Shown here: piece by piece, positions 1-8,219 of the stretch
Numbering within the stretch: position 1 is the first letter of the stretch
Layout: the number at the start of each line of letters is the position of its first letter
DNA from: DASUBV01 sp963725175
GTDB taxonomy: Bacteria > Actinomycetota > Actinomycetes > Streptosporangiales > Streptosporangiaceae
Direction: 5' to 3'
DNA length: 64,000 bases
Assembly: GCA_963725175.1 (NCBI GenBank)
Contig: CAVRXH010000006.1
Span: 1,426,001 to 1,490,000 of the forward strand
The notes under the pieces: model-generated
What the model was told of the DNA's origin: nothing
Databases searched by the model: none
What the model saw: the letters and a program-made list of their open reading frames with translations, nothing else
Position numbers and translations under genes: made by a program

Positions 1-2104
1 CTCAAGCACGGCACCGGTCCAGCCGTGATAGGCGCCGGCCAGCGCGATCATGTCGCGGTGCCCGGTGGCGATGCGGGCAAGCTGGAGCGCGAGGTCGGCA
101 GCCTCGCTACCGGAGTTGACCAGGAAGACGCTGCCCAGGCCGGGCAGCAGCTCGGCGACCCTGGCGCAGTACCTGGTCATCGAGTCGTACAGGAACCGGG
201 AGTTGGTGTTCAGCCGCCGGAACTGGCGGACGGCGGCGGCAGTGATCCTCGGGTGGCTGTGCCCGACGGCGGCGATGTTGTTGATCATGTCCAGGTACGG
301 CCGGCCGTCGGCGTCGAGCAGGTGGTGCCGCCAGCCCCTGACGATCTCGACGGGCTGGTCGTAATAGAGGTGCTGCGGGCTGGCCACGTGCACCTCGCGC
401 TCGCGGCGGCGGCGCGCCGGGTCGGCGGGCTGGGGCGCGGCGGCGGCGATGCCGAGCAGCGGCGAGGGGTCGGGGCTGACCGCGAGCCAGGCGGCGCGGT
501 GCCGGGCGGTGCCGTGGCACGGCAGTCCCGGCTCGGTCAGGAGCTGGACGTGGACGTGCGGCGGCTCGCCGCCGGGCCTGGCGGCGATGGCGCCGAGCAC
601 CTGCCCGGCGGTGACCGTGGTCCCCGCGGCCGGGGTGCCCTCGATCCCGGCCAGCCGCAGCCAGGCGGGCGCGCCGGGCGGCCCGTTCAGCGCCACGATG
701 ACCTCGCCGTCGGCGCCAGCCCGGGTCTGGCCGGCCAGCGGGGCGCGCACCGGGGTGCCCGGCTGCCGCGAACAGGTCCGCGCCGAGGTGCAGGCTGGCC
801 GGCGGGGCGCTGGCGGGCCGGCCCGACCTGGTCAGCCGGGATTCGCCCCAGCGGCCGGCGGCCTGCCCGCCGTCCGGCACGCCGGCCGCGGCGAGGACGG
901 CCGCGACGGCGCCGGGCTCGGCCCACTCGCCGCAGGAGAAGGCCTCGCTGTCCACGGACAGGTCGAGCAGCGGGACGGCGGGGTCCAGGTGCTCGATCAC
1001 CGGCACCGGCGCGGCGGCGGCCAGCCAGGCGGCCAGCTCGGCGGCGGCCGGGACGGGCGCGAGGCCCGCGGCGTGCCTGATGGCGGCCCGCGCCAGGGCG
1101 GCGGGCACGGCCAGCGCCTGCTCTAGCGAGCGCTCGGCCGCGGCGGCGTCCTCGTCGGCGTAGTCGCTGGCCGGGTTGAGCTCGCGCTGGATCACGATGA
1201 CGGCGAGGTTGACCGCGCAGCGGGCCAGGGAGAGCGGCCAGACCGCGTCGATCTCGGCGGCGGTCAGCGGGCAGGCGGCCTGGTAGCCGGCCACCACGGC
1301 GGCGGCCGCGGCGAGCGCGTCGTCCACGCCGCGGTGGCCGACGATGCCGGTGACGGTGGCGACCAGGTCGGCGACTCGCCAGGTGCTCATGGTGTCGCCG
1401 AAGTCGAGGATGCCGACGGCCTGCCAGCGCCCGTCGGGCCGGGCCGTCCAGACGGTGTTGACCTCGGTGATGTCGGCGTGCACGACCTGGACGGGCAGCG
1501 CGGCGCCGGCCTGCGCGACGTCGTCGAAACCGGTCATGGCCGCCGCGATGAGCTGCCGGTGCCCGGCCTGCGGCACCTGGCCGCCCAGCTCGTCGGCGAA
1601 CCGGCGGGACTCGCGGATGTCCCACACCAGGTCGCGCTCGGCACCGGGGTGGGCGAACCCGGCCAGCGCCCTGGTCGCCCGGCCGGCCAGCTCGCCGAGC
1701 GCGCCGGCCTCGGCCAGGCCGAAGTACGGCCGGTCGGCGAGCAGCTCCCCGTCCACCCAGGTCAGCAGCCGCAGGTCGTAGCCCTCGCCGCTGACGATGT
1801 CCGCGCCGTCGCGGGCGGGCACGGGCTCGGGGCTGACAAAGCCGGGCCTGGCGGCGGCCAGGTACCGCATGGCCGCGTTCTGCACGTCCAGCCCGGCGTC
1901 GGCGCCCTGCCAGGTGACCTTGAGCACGTAGCGGGTGCCGTCGGCGGCGGCGACCAGCAGGTTCTGATCCTGGAGGCTGCCCAGCTCGCTGAGCCCCGCG
2001 GCCTCGATGCCCCATTGGGAGCGCAGCAGGGCGATGGCGTCGGCCTCGCTCAGCCGGGGGTTCTCGCTCAGGGTGCCCGAGGACGAGGGGGCGGCCGACG
2101 ACAT
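1..2104 (-). CDS. Kinase / M23-like / class III aminotransferase fusion protein (partial, frameshifted)
   Basis: The gene runs off the left edge. Seen: an N-terminal APH/hydroxylysine-kinase-like domain with the Brenner motif HADITEVN and the metal-binding DFGD motif; then an M23/LytM-like domain with HLGAD and an intact HVH; then the start of a class III PLP aminotransferase (VFLVNSGSEA, AYHGW) that reaches base 1. One extra base near 757 moves the reading frame, so the last two parts lie in a different frame from the kinase. ATG at 2104 is chosen over GTG at 2128 because GGAG lies 7 nt upstream. Known: kinases of this type paired with AGXT2-like aminotransferases act as a kinase plus phospho-amine lyase in hydroxylysine and phosphoethanolamine breakdown. 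Inferred: phosphorylation then deaminating elimination of an amino-alcohol; the substrate is unknown. It is a paralogue of the gene at 3119, on the other side of the GntR gene. Confidence 0.8.
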
Positions 2105-2130
2105 ACTGATCTCCGATCGTTCACACACAG

Positions 2131-2143
2131 ATTGGTGAACAAT
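2131..2143. promoter_or_regulatory. Putative GntR operator, copy 1
   Basis: ATTGGTGAACAAT (ATTG-N5-CAAT) lies 26 bp before the ATG of the left fusion gene. Its exact reverse complement occurs at 3091–3103 before the paralogous fusion gene. The two copies flank the GntR gene, so a shared FCD-type repressor site is the simplest reading. Confidence 0.55.
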
Positions 2144-2285
2144 ATCTCAATACGTCGAACGGGGACATAGAGGGCACTCCTGCGCCAGGGGTCAGCGCCG
2201 CGCGGCGGGCCGCCGGCTGCGCCCCTGGCCGGCCCAGGCCGGCCCGCCGAGAACCCGGCCGGGCCGTCCCGGAGGCACAGCCGGG

Positions 2286-3005
2286 TCAGGCCCCGGCCGG
2301 GTCGGGCACGGCCGCGATGGCCCGGAGCAGCAGCGCCTGGTTGTCGCGAACGTGCTCGTCGATCAGCGCGGCGGCGGTAGCGCTGTCGCCGTCCCGCAGC
2401 GCCGCGTACATGGCCCGGTGCTCGTCCAGTGCCTCGGCGGGCCGCACGGCGGACTCCTGGTAGGACGACTCCAGGATGGACAGCGCGTAGCGCATCTCCA
2501 CCGAGATCTCGGCGAAGAACCGGTCGAACCTGTCGCTGCCGAGCAGCCCGACCACGGCGCGGTGGAAGTTGAGGTCGCGGAGCACGATCTCGCTGGCCCG
2601 GCCGAGCCGGGTGGCGTCGGCGAGCCGGGCGAAGGCGTCGTCGAGCGCGGCGCGGGCGGCGGCGGAGGCATGCGGCGCCTGCTGCGCGGCGGCCAGCTCC
2701 ATGGTCCGCCTGACCCGGTACAGGTCGATGATGTCGGCCGCGCCGAACTGGGTCACGAAGGCGCCCCGGTGCCGGTGATGGCGGGCCAGCCCCTCGCGCT
2801 CCAGGATGGCGAGCGCGTCGCGGACGGTGCGCCGCGACACCTCGAACCGCTGCGACAGCGCGGCCTCGCGCAGCGGCGCGCCCGGCTCGAGCTCACCGCT
2901 CATCACCAGCTCGCGCAGCACGCCGGCGACTTCCTCGCCGGTGGTCTGCCGGCTGAGCGCCAGGCCAGCGCCGGGGACCTGGCCGACCTCAGCAGGCGTC
3001 ACCAC
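2286..3005 (-). CDS. GntR family transcriptional regulator, FCD (FadR-like) subfamily
   Basis: A 239-residue protein. The first ~75 residues form a winged HTH (LREAALSQRFEVSRRTVRDAL, continuing into AILEREGL). The C-terminal FCD domain has the Asp/His metal-ligand pattern (RDLNFHRAV, then DEHRAMYAAL and IDEHVRDNQ), which in the family binds a metal and a carboxylate effector. A longer frame opens at 3068, but GTG at 3005 has GGGAGG 6 nt upstream and removes a poorly conserved leader. It lies between two paralogous kinase–aminotransferase fusions that share an operator-like 13-mer, so it probably represses both and is relieved by their substrate or product. That role is inferred from position; the HTH/FCD assignment is firm. 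Confidence 0.88.
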   Translation of the reverse strand: MVTPAEVGQVPGAGLALSRQTTGEEVAGVLRELVMSGELEPGAPLREAALSQRFEVSRRTVRDALAILEREGLARHHRHRGAFVTQFGAADIIDLYRVRRTMELAAAQQAPHASAAARAALDDAFARLADATRLGRASEIVLRDLNFHRAVVGLLGSDRFDRFFAEISVEMRYALSILESSYQESAVRPAEALDEHRAMYAALRDGDSATAAALIDEHVRDNQALLLRAIAAVPDPAGA

Positions 3006-3090
3006 GCAGCGCCTCCCATCCTTCCGTCCGGCCGGCCAGGACACGGGCAACACCCTGGGACGCGGCACGAGCGCGTGTTAACATTGTTGT

Positions 3091-3103
3091 ATTGTTCACC
3101 AAT
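3091..3103. promoter_or_regulatory. Putative GntR operator, copy 2
   Basis: ATTGTTCACCAAT is the exact reverse complement of the 13-mer at 2131–2143. It lies just before the right fusion gene in a locally AT-rich stretch (3078–3107) that probably holds the promoter. The site covers a TTG at 3092, which argues against translation starting there. Confidence 0.55.
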
Positions 3104-3118
3104 TTTAGTGGAAGTTCA

Positions 3119-6067
3119 TTGCCTGCGCACGATCTGGCTTCTGCCGCTCACACTCTATGGCCCGCGGCCGCCATCACCGCCGTGCTGGCCGAGCACTACG
3201 GCCTGACCGCCGAGTCGGTAACGCCGCTCGGCGGCGAGGTCGACCAGAACTCGGTCGCGGACTGCGCGGGCGGGACCCGGGTGGTCGTCAAGATCACCCA
3301 GCCGGGCACCGACGCCGCGCTGCTGCGCTGGCAGCACGAGCTGACCAGGCTGGCCGCCAGGACGCCGGGCTTCCCCGCGGTGCCCCGGCCGCTGCCCGCG
3401 GCCGACGGCTCGACGGTGCTGGCCGTGCCCGCGCCCGGCGAGCCTGGCCCGCCGGGCGAGCAGGGCTCCCGGCTGGTCACGGTGCAGGACTGGGTGCCGG
3501 GCGTCACGCTGTCCGAGCTGGACCGGCACTCCCCCGAGCTGCTCGCCGAGCTGGGCGGCACCGCCGCCAGGCTCGGCTCGGCGCTGCCCCGCGAGCTGCC
3601 GCGCGGACTGGCCTCGCCCGCGCACCACTGGGACGTGCTGCGCGCCCCCGAGGCGATCGCCTCGGTCATCTCCGCGGTCACCGACCCGGCGAAGCAGGCC
3701 CAGGTCGAGCGGATCACCGGCTGGTTCCGCGACGCCGTGGGCCCGCGCGCCGCGCGGCTGCCCCGCCAGGTCGTGCACCAGGACCTGAACGACTTCAACG
3801 TGCTGGCCGCCCCGGACGCCGCCGGGTACTACCACGTCACCGGGGTGCTGGACTTCGGCGACGCGATGCACACCGCGCGAGTCGCGGAGCTGGCCGTCGC
3901 GGTCGCCTACGCGATGCTGCGCAAGCCGGACCCGCTGATCGCGGCCGGGCACGTGGTGCGCGGCTTCCACGAGGTGACGCCGCTGACCGACGACGAGCTG
4001 GCGGTGCTGTACCCGATGGCCGCCGCGCGGCTCTGCGTCAACGCCGTCACCTGGACGTTCCGGCATTCCAACGGCACCAGACCGGACTACGCCAGTGCCC
4101 GGATGCGCTACACCTGGCCGGCCATCGGGCGGCTGGCCGCGCTGCCGCCTGCCCTGGCCGAGGGCTGGATCAGGGATGCCATCGGCGCGGCCGGCCCAGC
4201 GGCCGGCTCGCCGGCCGGCGCGGTTACCGCGTGGCTGGCCGGGGCCGACCTGTCGCCGGCGCTGCCTGTTTCGCCGGCCGACGCGGACCTGGCCGGCGAG
4301 ACGCCGGCCGAGGCACTGGCCGACGCGGGCGGGCTGCCGGTCGCGGGACGGCATCTCGGCGGCCGGCGCGAACGGCTCGCCCGCCGGGAAACCGAGACTG
4401 GCGAACCGCGGACCGTTCATCTGGGGATTGATCTTCATGGCGCGCGGGATGAGCTGCGTGCCCCGCTGGCCGGGACGGCCGAGCGGTCCGGCGGGCACGG
4501 GCTGCTGCTGGCGCACAAGCCAGCGGGCGGGCCGGCCTTCTGGTCCCGCTGGTCCGGGCTGGCCAGCGAGCTGGCGCCGGGGGCGCGGGTGCCGGCCGGC
4601 GGCCGGCTCGGGGCGGCTGCCGGGGCTGAGCCCGTCCGGGTCACGCTGTTCACCGACGCGGACGCGGCCGCGCTGGCGCCGGACTGGGTGACCCCGGCCA
4701 GCGGGCCCGCCTGGGCGCGGATCAGCCCCGACCCGAGCCCGCTGCTCGGCGTGCGGCGGCCGGCCGCGCCGCCCTGGGACGTGCAAGCGGTCACCGCCAC
4801 CAGGCGGGCGCACCTGGGCACCTCGCAGCGCAGCTACTACCGGCGGCCGATGAACCTGGTGACCAGCGACGACGTCTGGCTCTACGACGAGTCGGGCCTC
4901 GGCTACCTGGACACGATCAACAACGTGACGCACGTCGGCCACGCCAACCCGGCGGTGGCGGCCGCGGCCGCCAGGCAGCTACGGCGGCTGAACACCAACA
5001 GCCGGTTCGTGTACGAGGGCATGGCCAGGTACGCGAGCAGGCTCGCCCGGCTGCTGCCCGGCCCGCTCGAGGTCGTGTTCCTGGTCTGCACCGGCAGCGA
5101 GGCCAACGACCTGGCGCTGCGGATCGCCCGCCAGGTCACCGGGCGCGAGCACATCATGGTGATCGACGGCGCCTACCACGGGAACACCACGGCGGTCACG
5201 GCGATCAGCCCGAACCGGTACCAGGGGCCGGGCGGGCAGGGCCGGCCCGCCACCACCCGCGAGGTCGCCAAGCCGGACCGGTACCGCGGCCCGTGGGGCT
5301 ACGACGACCCGGCCGCGGGCGCCAAGTACGCGGCGGACGTCGCGGCGGTGGCCGGCGAGCTGACCGCGCAGGGCACGCCGCCCGCCGCGTTCATCGCCGA
5401 GTCGCTGATGGGCACCGCGGGCTGCGTGGTGCACCCGGACGGGTACCTGAGCGCCGCGTTCGGCCACGCGAAGGCGGCGGGCGCGCTGTGCGTCTCCGAC
5501 GAGGTGCAGGTCGGGTTCGGCCGGCTCGGCGACTCGTTCTGGGGCTTCAGCAGCCAGGACGTGCTGCCCGACATCGTCACGATGGGCAAGCCGATCGGCA
5601 ACGGCCACCCGATGGCCGCCGTGGTGACCACCAGGGAGATCGCCGACGCCTTCGACACCGGGATGAAGTACTTCAACACGTTCGGCGGCAACCCGGTGTC
5701 CTGTGCCATCGGCATGGCGGTGCTCGACGAGGTCGAGCGGCGCGGCCTGCAGGCGGGCGCCAGGGCGACTGGGGCATACCTGCTCGGGCTGCTCCGCGAG
5801 CTGGCCGAGCGGCACCCGCTGATCGGTGATGTCCGGGGGCGCGGCCTGTACCTGGGCTTCGAGCTGGTCCGCGACCGGAGCACCAGGGAGCCGGCCACCG
5901 CCGAGGCGGCGTATGTCTGCGAGCGGCTGAAGGACGAGGGCGTGATCAGCTACCCGACGGGCACGTTCGACAACGTGCTCAAGATCAAGCCGCCGATGAC
6001 GTTCAGCGCGGAGCACGCCGCCCTGTTCGCGGACGCGCTCGACGCGATCCTGACCGCCGCCTGGTAG
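3119..6067 (+). CDS. Kinase / M23-like / class III aminotransferase fusion protein
   Basis: About 982 residues and intact. Domain 1 (residues ~20–340) is an APH-like kinase with HQDLNDFN and DFGD. Domain 2 (~430–530) resembles an M23/LytM domain: HLGID is kept, but the second motif reads VRVTL where the paralogue has HVH, so a zinc-peptidase role is unlikely. Domain 3 (~560–980) is a complete class III aminotransferase with CTGSEAND, GAYHGN, DEVQVGFGR and PLP-lysine motif MGKPIGNGHP. Known: fused or paired kinase and AGXT2L-type enzymes perform ATP-dependent phosphorylation followed by PLP-dependent phospholysis of amino-alcohols. The frame is open from TTG 3092, but that codon lies inside the operator-like site; TTG 3119 with GGAAG 4 nt upstream is preferred. 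The enzyme is cytosolic, with no signal peptide. Confidence 0.87.
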   Translation: MPAHDLASAAHTLWPAAAITAVLAEHYGLTAESVTPLGGEVDQNSVADCAGGTRVVVKITQPGTDAALLRWQHELTRLAARTPGFPAVPRPLPAADGSTVLAVPAPGEPGPPGEQGSRLVTVQDWVPGVTLSELDRHSPELLAELGGTAARLGSALPRELPRGLASPAHHWDVLRAPEAIASVISAVTDPAKQAQVERITGWFRDAVGPRAARLPRQVVHQDLNDFNVLAAPDAAGYYHVTGVLDFGDAMHTARVAELAVAVAYAMLRKPDPLIAAGHVVRGFHEVTPLTDDELAVLYPMAAARLCVNAVTWTFRHSNGTRPDYASARMRYTWPAIGRLAALPPALAEGWIRDAIGAAGPAAGSPAGAVTAWLAGADLSPALPVSPADADLAGETPAEALADAGGLPVAGRHLGGRRERLARRETETGEPRTVHLGIDLHGARDELRAPLAGTAERSGGHGLLLAHKPAGGPAFWSRWSGLASELAPGARVPAGGRLGAAAGAEPVRVTLFTDADAAALAPDWVTPASGPAWARISPDPSPLLGVRRPAAPPWDVQAVTATRRAHLGTSQRSYYRRPMNLVTSDDVWLYDESGLGYLDTINNVTHVGHANPAVAAAAARQLRRLNTNSRFVYEGMARYASRLARLLPGPLEVVFLVCTGSEANDLALRIARQVTGREHIMVIDGAYHGNTTAVTAISPNRYQGPGGQGRPATTREVAKPDRYRGPWGYDDPAAGAKYAADVAAVAGELTAQGTPPAAFIAESLMGTAGCVVHPDGYLSAAFGHAKAAGALCVSDEVQVGFGRLGDSFWGFSSQDVLPDIVTMGKPIGNGHPMAAVVTTREIADAFDTGMKYFNTFGGNPVSCAIGMAVLDEVERRGLQAGARATGAYLLGLLRELAERHPLIGDVRGRGLYLGFELVRDRSTREPATAEAAYVCERLKDEGVISYPTGTFDNVLKIKPPMTFSAEHAALFADALDAILTAAW

Positions 6068-6092
6068 GGGTGTCCGGCCGGGCCCAGGCCGG

Positions 6093-6731
6093 TCAGGCGT
6101 CGTCGGGCTCTGCCTCGACGGCCCCGGCGTCCTCGGGGTCGGGGACCGGCTCTGGCAGCCAGCCGACGTTGTGCTCCAGCACCCGCCAGTGGCTGCCCCG
6201 CTGGCTCACCACCGACCAGTGGCAGTTACCGAACGGGCCGAGCACCCGGGAGCCGTCCGCGATGCCGAGCAGCCGGCCGAGGCCGATGCCGAGGCAGGCA
6301 CCGTGACTGACCAGGACCGCCACGGAGCCGGGCGCCATGCTCTCGGCTATCCGCTCCATCGCCGCGCTTGACCGGTCCGCGACCTGGCTGGCGGTCTCGC
6401 CACCCGGCGGCTCCCAGCGGGCGTACTGCTCGGGGTAGCCCTCGCGCATCTGCGTGTTGGACAGGCCCTCCCACTCGCCGCCGAACCGCTCGCGCAGATC
6501 GGGCTCCGGCTTCACGCTCAGCCCGGTCAGCCGGGCCAGCGCGTCCGCCGTCTGCGACGCCCGGCTCAGGTCGGAGGAGAAGATCGCGTCGGGCTTCAGC
6601 GCCGCCAGGTACCTGGCGGCATGCGCGGCCTGGTCGCGGCCCACCTGGTTCAGCGGGACGTCGAGCTGGCCCTGGAACCGGTGCGTGGCGTTGTAGTCGG
6701 TCTGCCCGTGCCGCCACAGGATGAGGGTCAC
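6093..6731 (-). CDS. Histidine phosphatase family protein (phosphoglycerate mutase-like)
   Basis: A 212-residue single-domain protein. LWRHGQTDYN carries the phospho-accepting His at residue 8, SSDLSRASQTA the usual second arginine, and VSHGAC the second catalytic His near residue 145. The family includes cofactor-dependent mutases and broad phosphatases; in actinobacteria a member commonly follows rsfS, as here (59-bp gap). The exact substrate cannot be read. Start is GTG. It ends 25 bp from the convergent fusion gene. Confidence 0.88.
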   Translation of the reverse strand: MTLILWRHGQTDYNATHRFQGQLDVPLNQVGRDQAAHAARYLAALKPDAIFSSDLSRASQTADALARLTGLSVKPEPDLRERFGGEWEGLSNTQMREGYPEQYARWEPPGGETASQVADRSSAAMERIAESMAPGSVAVLVSHGACLGIGLGRLLGIADGSRVLGPFGNCHWSVVSQRGSHWRVLEHNVGWLPEPVPDPEDAGAVEAEPDDA

Positions 6732-6790
6732 GGGCTGCGTGCGGGAGCCGGGCTGCGACGCGGCGGCGTCGCGGTCCGGCGTTGCAGCGG

Positions 6791-7195
6791 TCAGGACCGG
6801 CCCCGGCTGTCACGGCCCGGCTCGCCGGCGGCGCCGACCGGCTCGGGCAGCGGGATCACCGGGCAGTCCTTCCACAGCCGCTCCAGGGAGTAGTACACCC
6901 GCTCCTGGGCGTGCTGGACATGAATGACCAGGTCAATGTAGTCGAGGAGGACCCAGCGGCCCTCGCGCTCGCCCTCGCGCCGGACGGGCTTGACCCCGGC
7001 CTTGCGCAGGCGCTCCTCGACCTCGTCCACGATGGCCTTCACCTGCCGGTCGTTAGAGGCCGAGCAGAGCAGGAAGGCGTCGGTAATGACGAGCTGGTCG
7101 CTGACGTCGTAGGCGATGATGTCGGAGGCGAGCTTCTCAGCCGCGGCCCCGGCCGCGATCTCCACGAGCTCGACGGCCCTGTCGGTGGCTGTCAC
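6791..7195 (-). CDS. rsfS: Ribosome silencing factor RsfS
   Basis: A 134-residue protein of the RsfS/Iojap/DUF143 family, with the conserved DQLVITDAFLLCSASNDRQV and VLLDYIDLVIHV segments. RsfS binds L14 on the 50S subunit and blocks joining of the subunits in starvation. It lies downstream of nadD and upstream of the histidine phosphatase, the usual actinobacterial order. Length is slightly above the usual ~115–125 residues because of a charged C-terminal tail. Confidence 0.94.
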   Translation of the reverse strand: MTATDRAVELVEIAAGAAAEKLASDIIAYDVSDQLVITDAFLLCSASNDRQVKAIVDEVEERLRKAGVKPVRREGEREGRWVLLDYIDLVIHVQHAQERVYYSLERLWKDCPVIPLPEPVGAAGEPGRDSRGRS

Positions 7196-7497
7196 GGGTG
7201 CTAGCGGTCCTCCTTGGCTGGCCTGCCCAGGCTTCTACCATCTCACGTCCGGTCAAGGACGAATATCTGCGTTGTCTAGAGGCTATCGCCGCTCAGGCGG
7301 TCCGCCGGCCATCGCCGGGCGGCGCGCCGCCCGGCATGTCGTCCGAGCCCTTCTAGCCCCGGTAACAGGCTCAGTGCCCGTTTTGTTCCGCTTGCGAAGC
7401 GGCTGACGCATCGGCTGCCCGGCATACTCGCCGGCGCCCGGGCGCTCCAGGCACTCCTCCACCCGTCCCGCCAGGTGCGCGCCGCGCGGCCCGGATG
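7196..7497. other. Intergenic region between nadD and rsfS
   Basis: 302 bp with no convincing gene on either strand. It holds a 22-bp perfect palindrome (7314–7335) and a small hairpin CCGCTT-GCG-AAGCGG at 7388–7402. The usual LytR-CpsA-Psr gene between nadD and rsfS is absent here. Confidence 0.5.
7314..7335. repeat. 22-bp perfect palindrome
   Basis: The left arm is GCCGGGCGGCG and the right arm is its exact reverse complement, with no spacer. It lies between nadD and rsfS and is not followed by a T-run on either strand. It may be a cruciform or mRNA hairpin acting as a processing or termination signal. Confidence 0.45.
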
Positions 7498-8100
7498 TCA
7501 GGGCCGGTACAGCCGGCGCTTGCTGATGTACTGCACGATCCCGTCGGGGACCAGGTACCAGATCGGCTCGCTGGCCCGGATCCGCTCCCGGCACTCGGTG
7601 GAGGAGATGGACAGGGCGGGCACCTCGATCAGGCTGATGCTCTCGCTGGGCAGCCCGGTCAGCGAGAACTGGTGCCCCGGCCGGGTGCAGCCGACGAAGT
7701 GGGCCAGCTTGAACAGCTCGTCGGTGTCCCGCCAGGAGATCATCCTGGCCAGCGCGTCGGCGCCGGTGATGAAGAAGAGCTCGGCCTCCGCGCCGCGCTC
7801 GGCCCGCAGGTCTCGCAGGGTATCGATGGTGAAGGTCTCGCCTGGCCTGTCGATGTCCACCCGGCTCACCGAGAACTGCGGGTTAGACGCGGTGGCGATG
7901 ACGGTCATCAGGTAGCGGTCCTCGGCGGCGGACACCTCGCGGCCGTTCTTCTGCCAGGGCTGGCCGGTCGGCACGAAGATGACCTCGTCGAGGGCGAAGA
8001 AATGCGCGGCCTCGCTGGCCGCGACCAGGTGGCCGTGGTGGATCGGGTCGAAGGTGCCGCCCATGATCCCGATGCGGGGCACAGCCTCACCAGCGCACAT
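7498..8100 (-). CDS. nadD: Nicotinate-nucleotide adenylyltransferase
   Basis: A 200-residue nucleotidyltransferase. GIMGGTFDPIHHGH is the T/HxGH ATP-binding motif and SISSTECRERI the C-terminal SxSxxR motif. It converts nicotinate mononucleotide and ATP to deamido-NAD in NAD synthesis. The reading frame is open further upstream, but ATG 8100 puts the GIMGGTFD motif close to the N terminus and is preceded by a -10-like TACAGT 6 nt away with no Shine-Dalgarno, which suggests a leaderless message. Confidence 0.94.
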   Translation of the reverse strand: MCAGEAVPRIGIMGGTFDPIHHGHLVAASEAAHFFALDEVIFVPTGQPWQKNGREVSAAEDRYLMTVIATASNPQFSVSRVDIDRPGETFTIDTLRDLRAERGAEAELFFITGADALARMISWRDTDELFKLAHFVGCTRPGHQFSLTGLPSESISLIEVPALSISSTECRERIRASEPIWYLVPDGIVQYISKRRLYRP

Positions 8101-8106
8101 GTGGTG

Positions 8107-8112
8107 ACTGTA
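8107..8112 (-). promoter_or_regulatory. Putative leaderless promoter -10 of nadD
   Basis: TACAGT on the minus strand fits TANNNT and lies 6 nt before the nadD ATG, which would make the start codon the transcript 5' end. No ribosome-binding site is visible. Confidence 0.4.
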
Positions 8113-8127
8113 AAGGGCGGCCGGCGG

Positions 8128-8148
8128 CCGGCAGCGGCCGGCTGCCGG
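8128..8148 (-). terminator. Hairpin between the SDR gene and nadD
   Basis: CCGGCAGC, a 5-nt loop (GGCCG), then GCTGCCGG: an 8-bp GC stem between the end of the SDR gene and the nadD start. There is no U-tract, so it is a weak candidate terminator that would separate the SDR transcript from nadD. Confidence 0.35.
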
Positions 8149-8219
8149 GTTAGCCCGGAAACCGCCCGGTGGCCAGGTGCCTGCCGGGGCCGCCTCCCAG
8201 GGCCAGCTGCCGCCGGGCC

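Noticed and set aside
3092..3118. TTG at 3092 as start of the right fusion gene
   Set aside because: The codon lies inside the operator-like 13-mer and has no Shine-Dalgarno; TTG 3119 with GGAAG fits better.
4400..4670. M23 domain as a secreted cell-wall endopeptidase
   Set aside because: The fusion has no signal peptide and the second zinc motif is missing in this copy.
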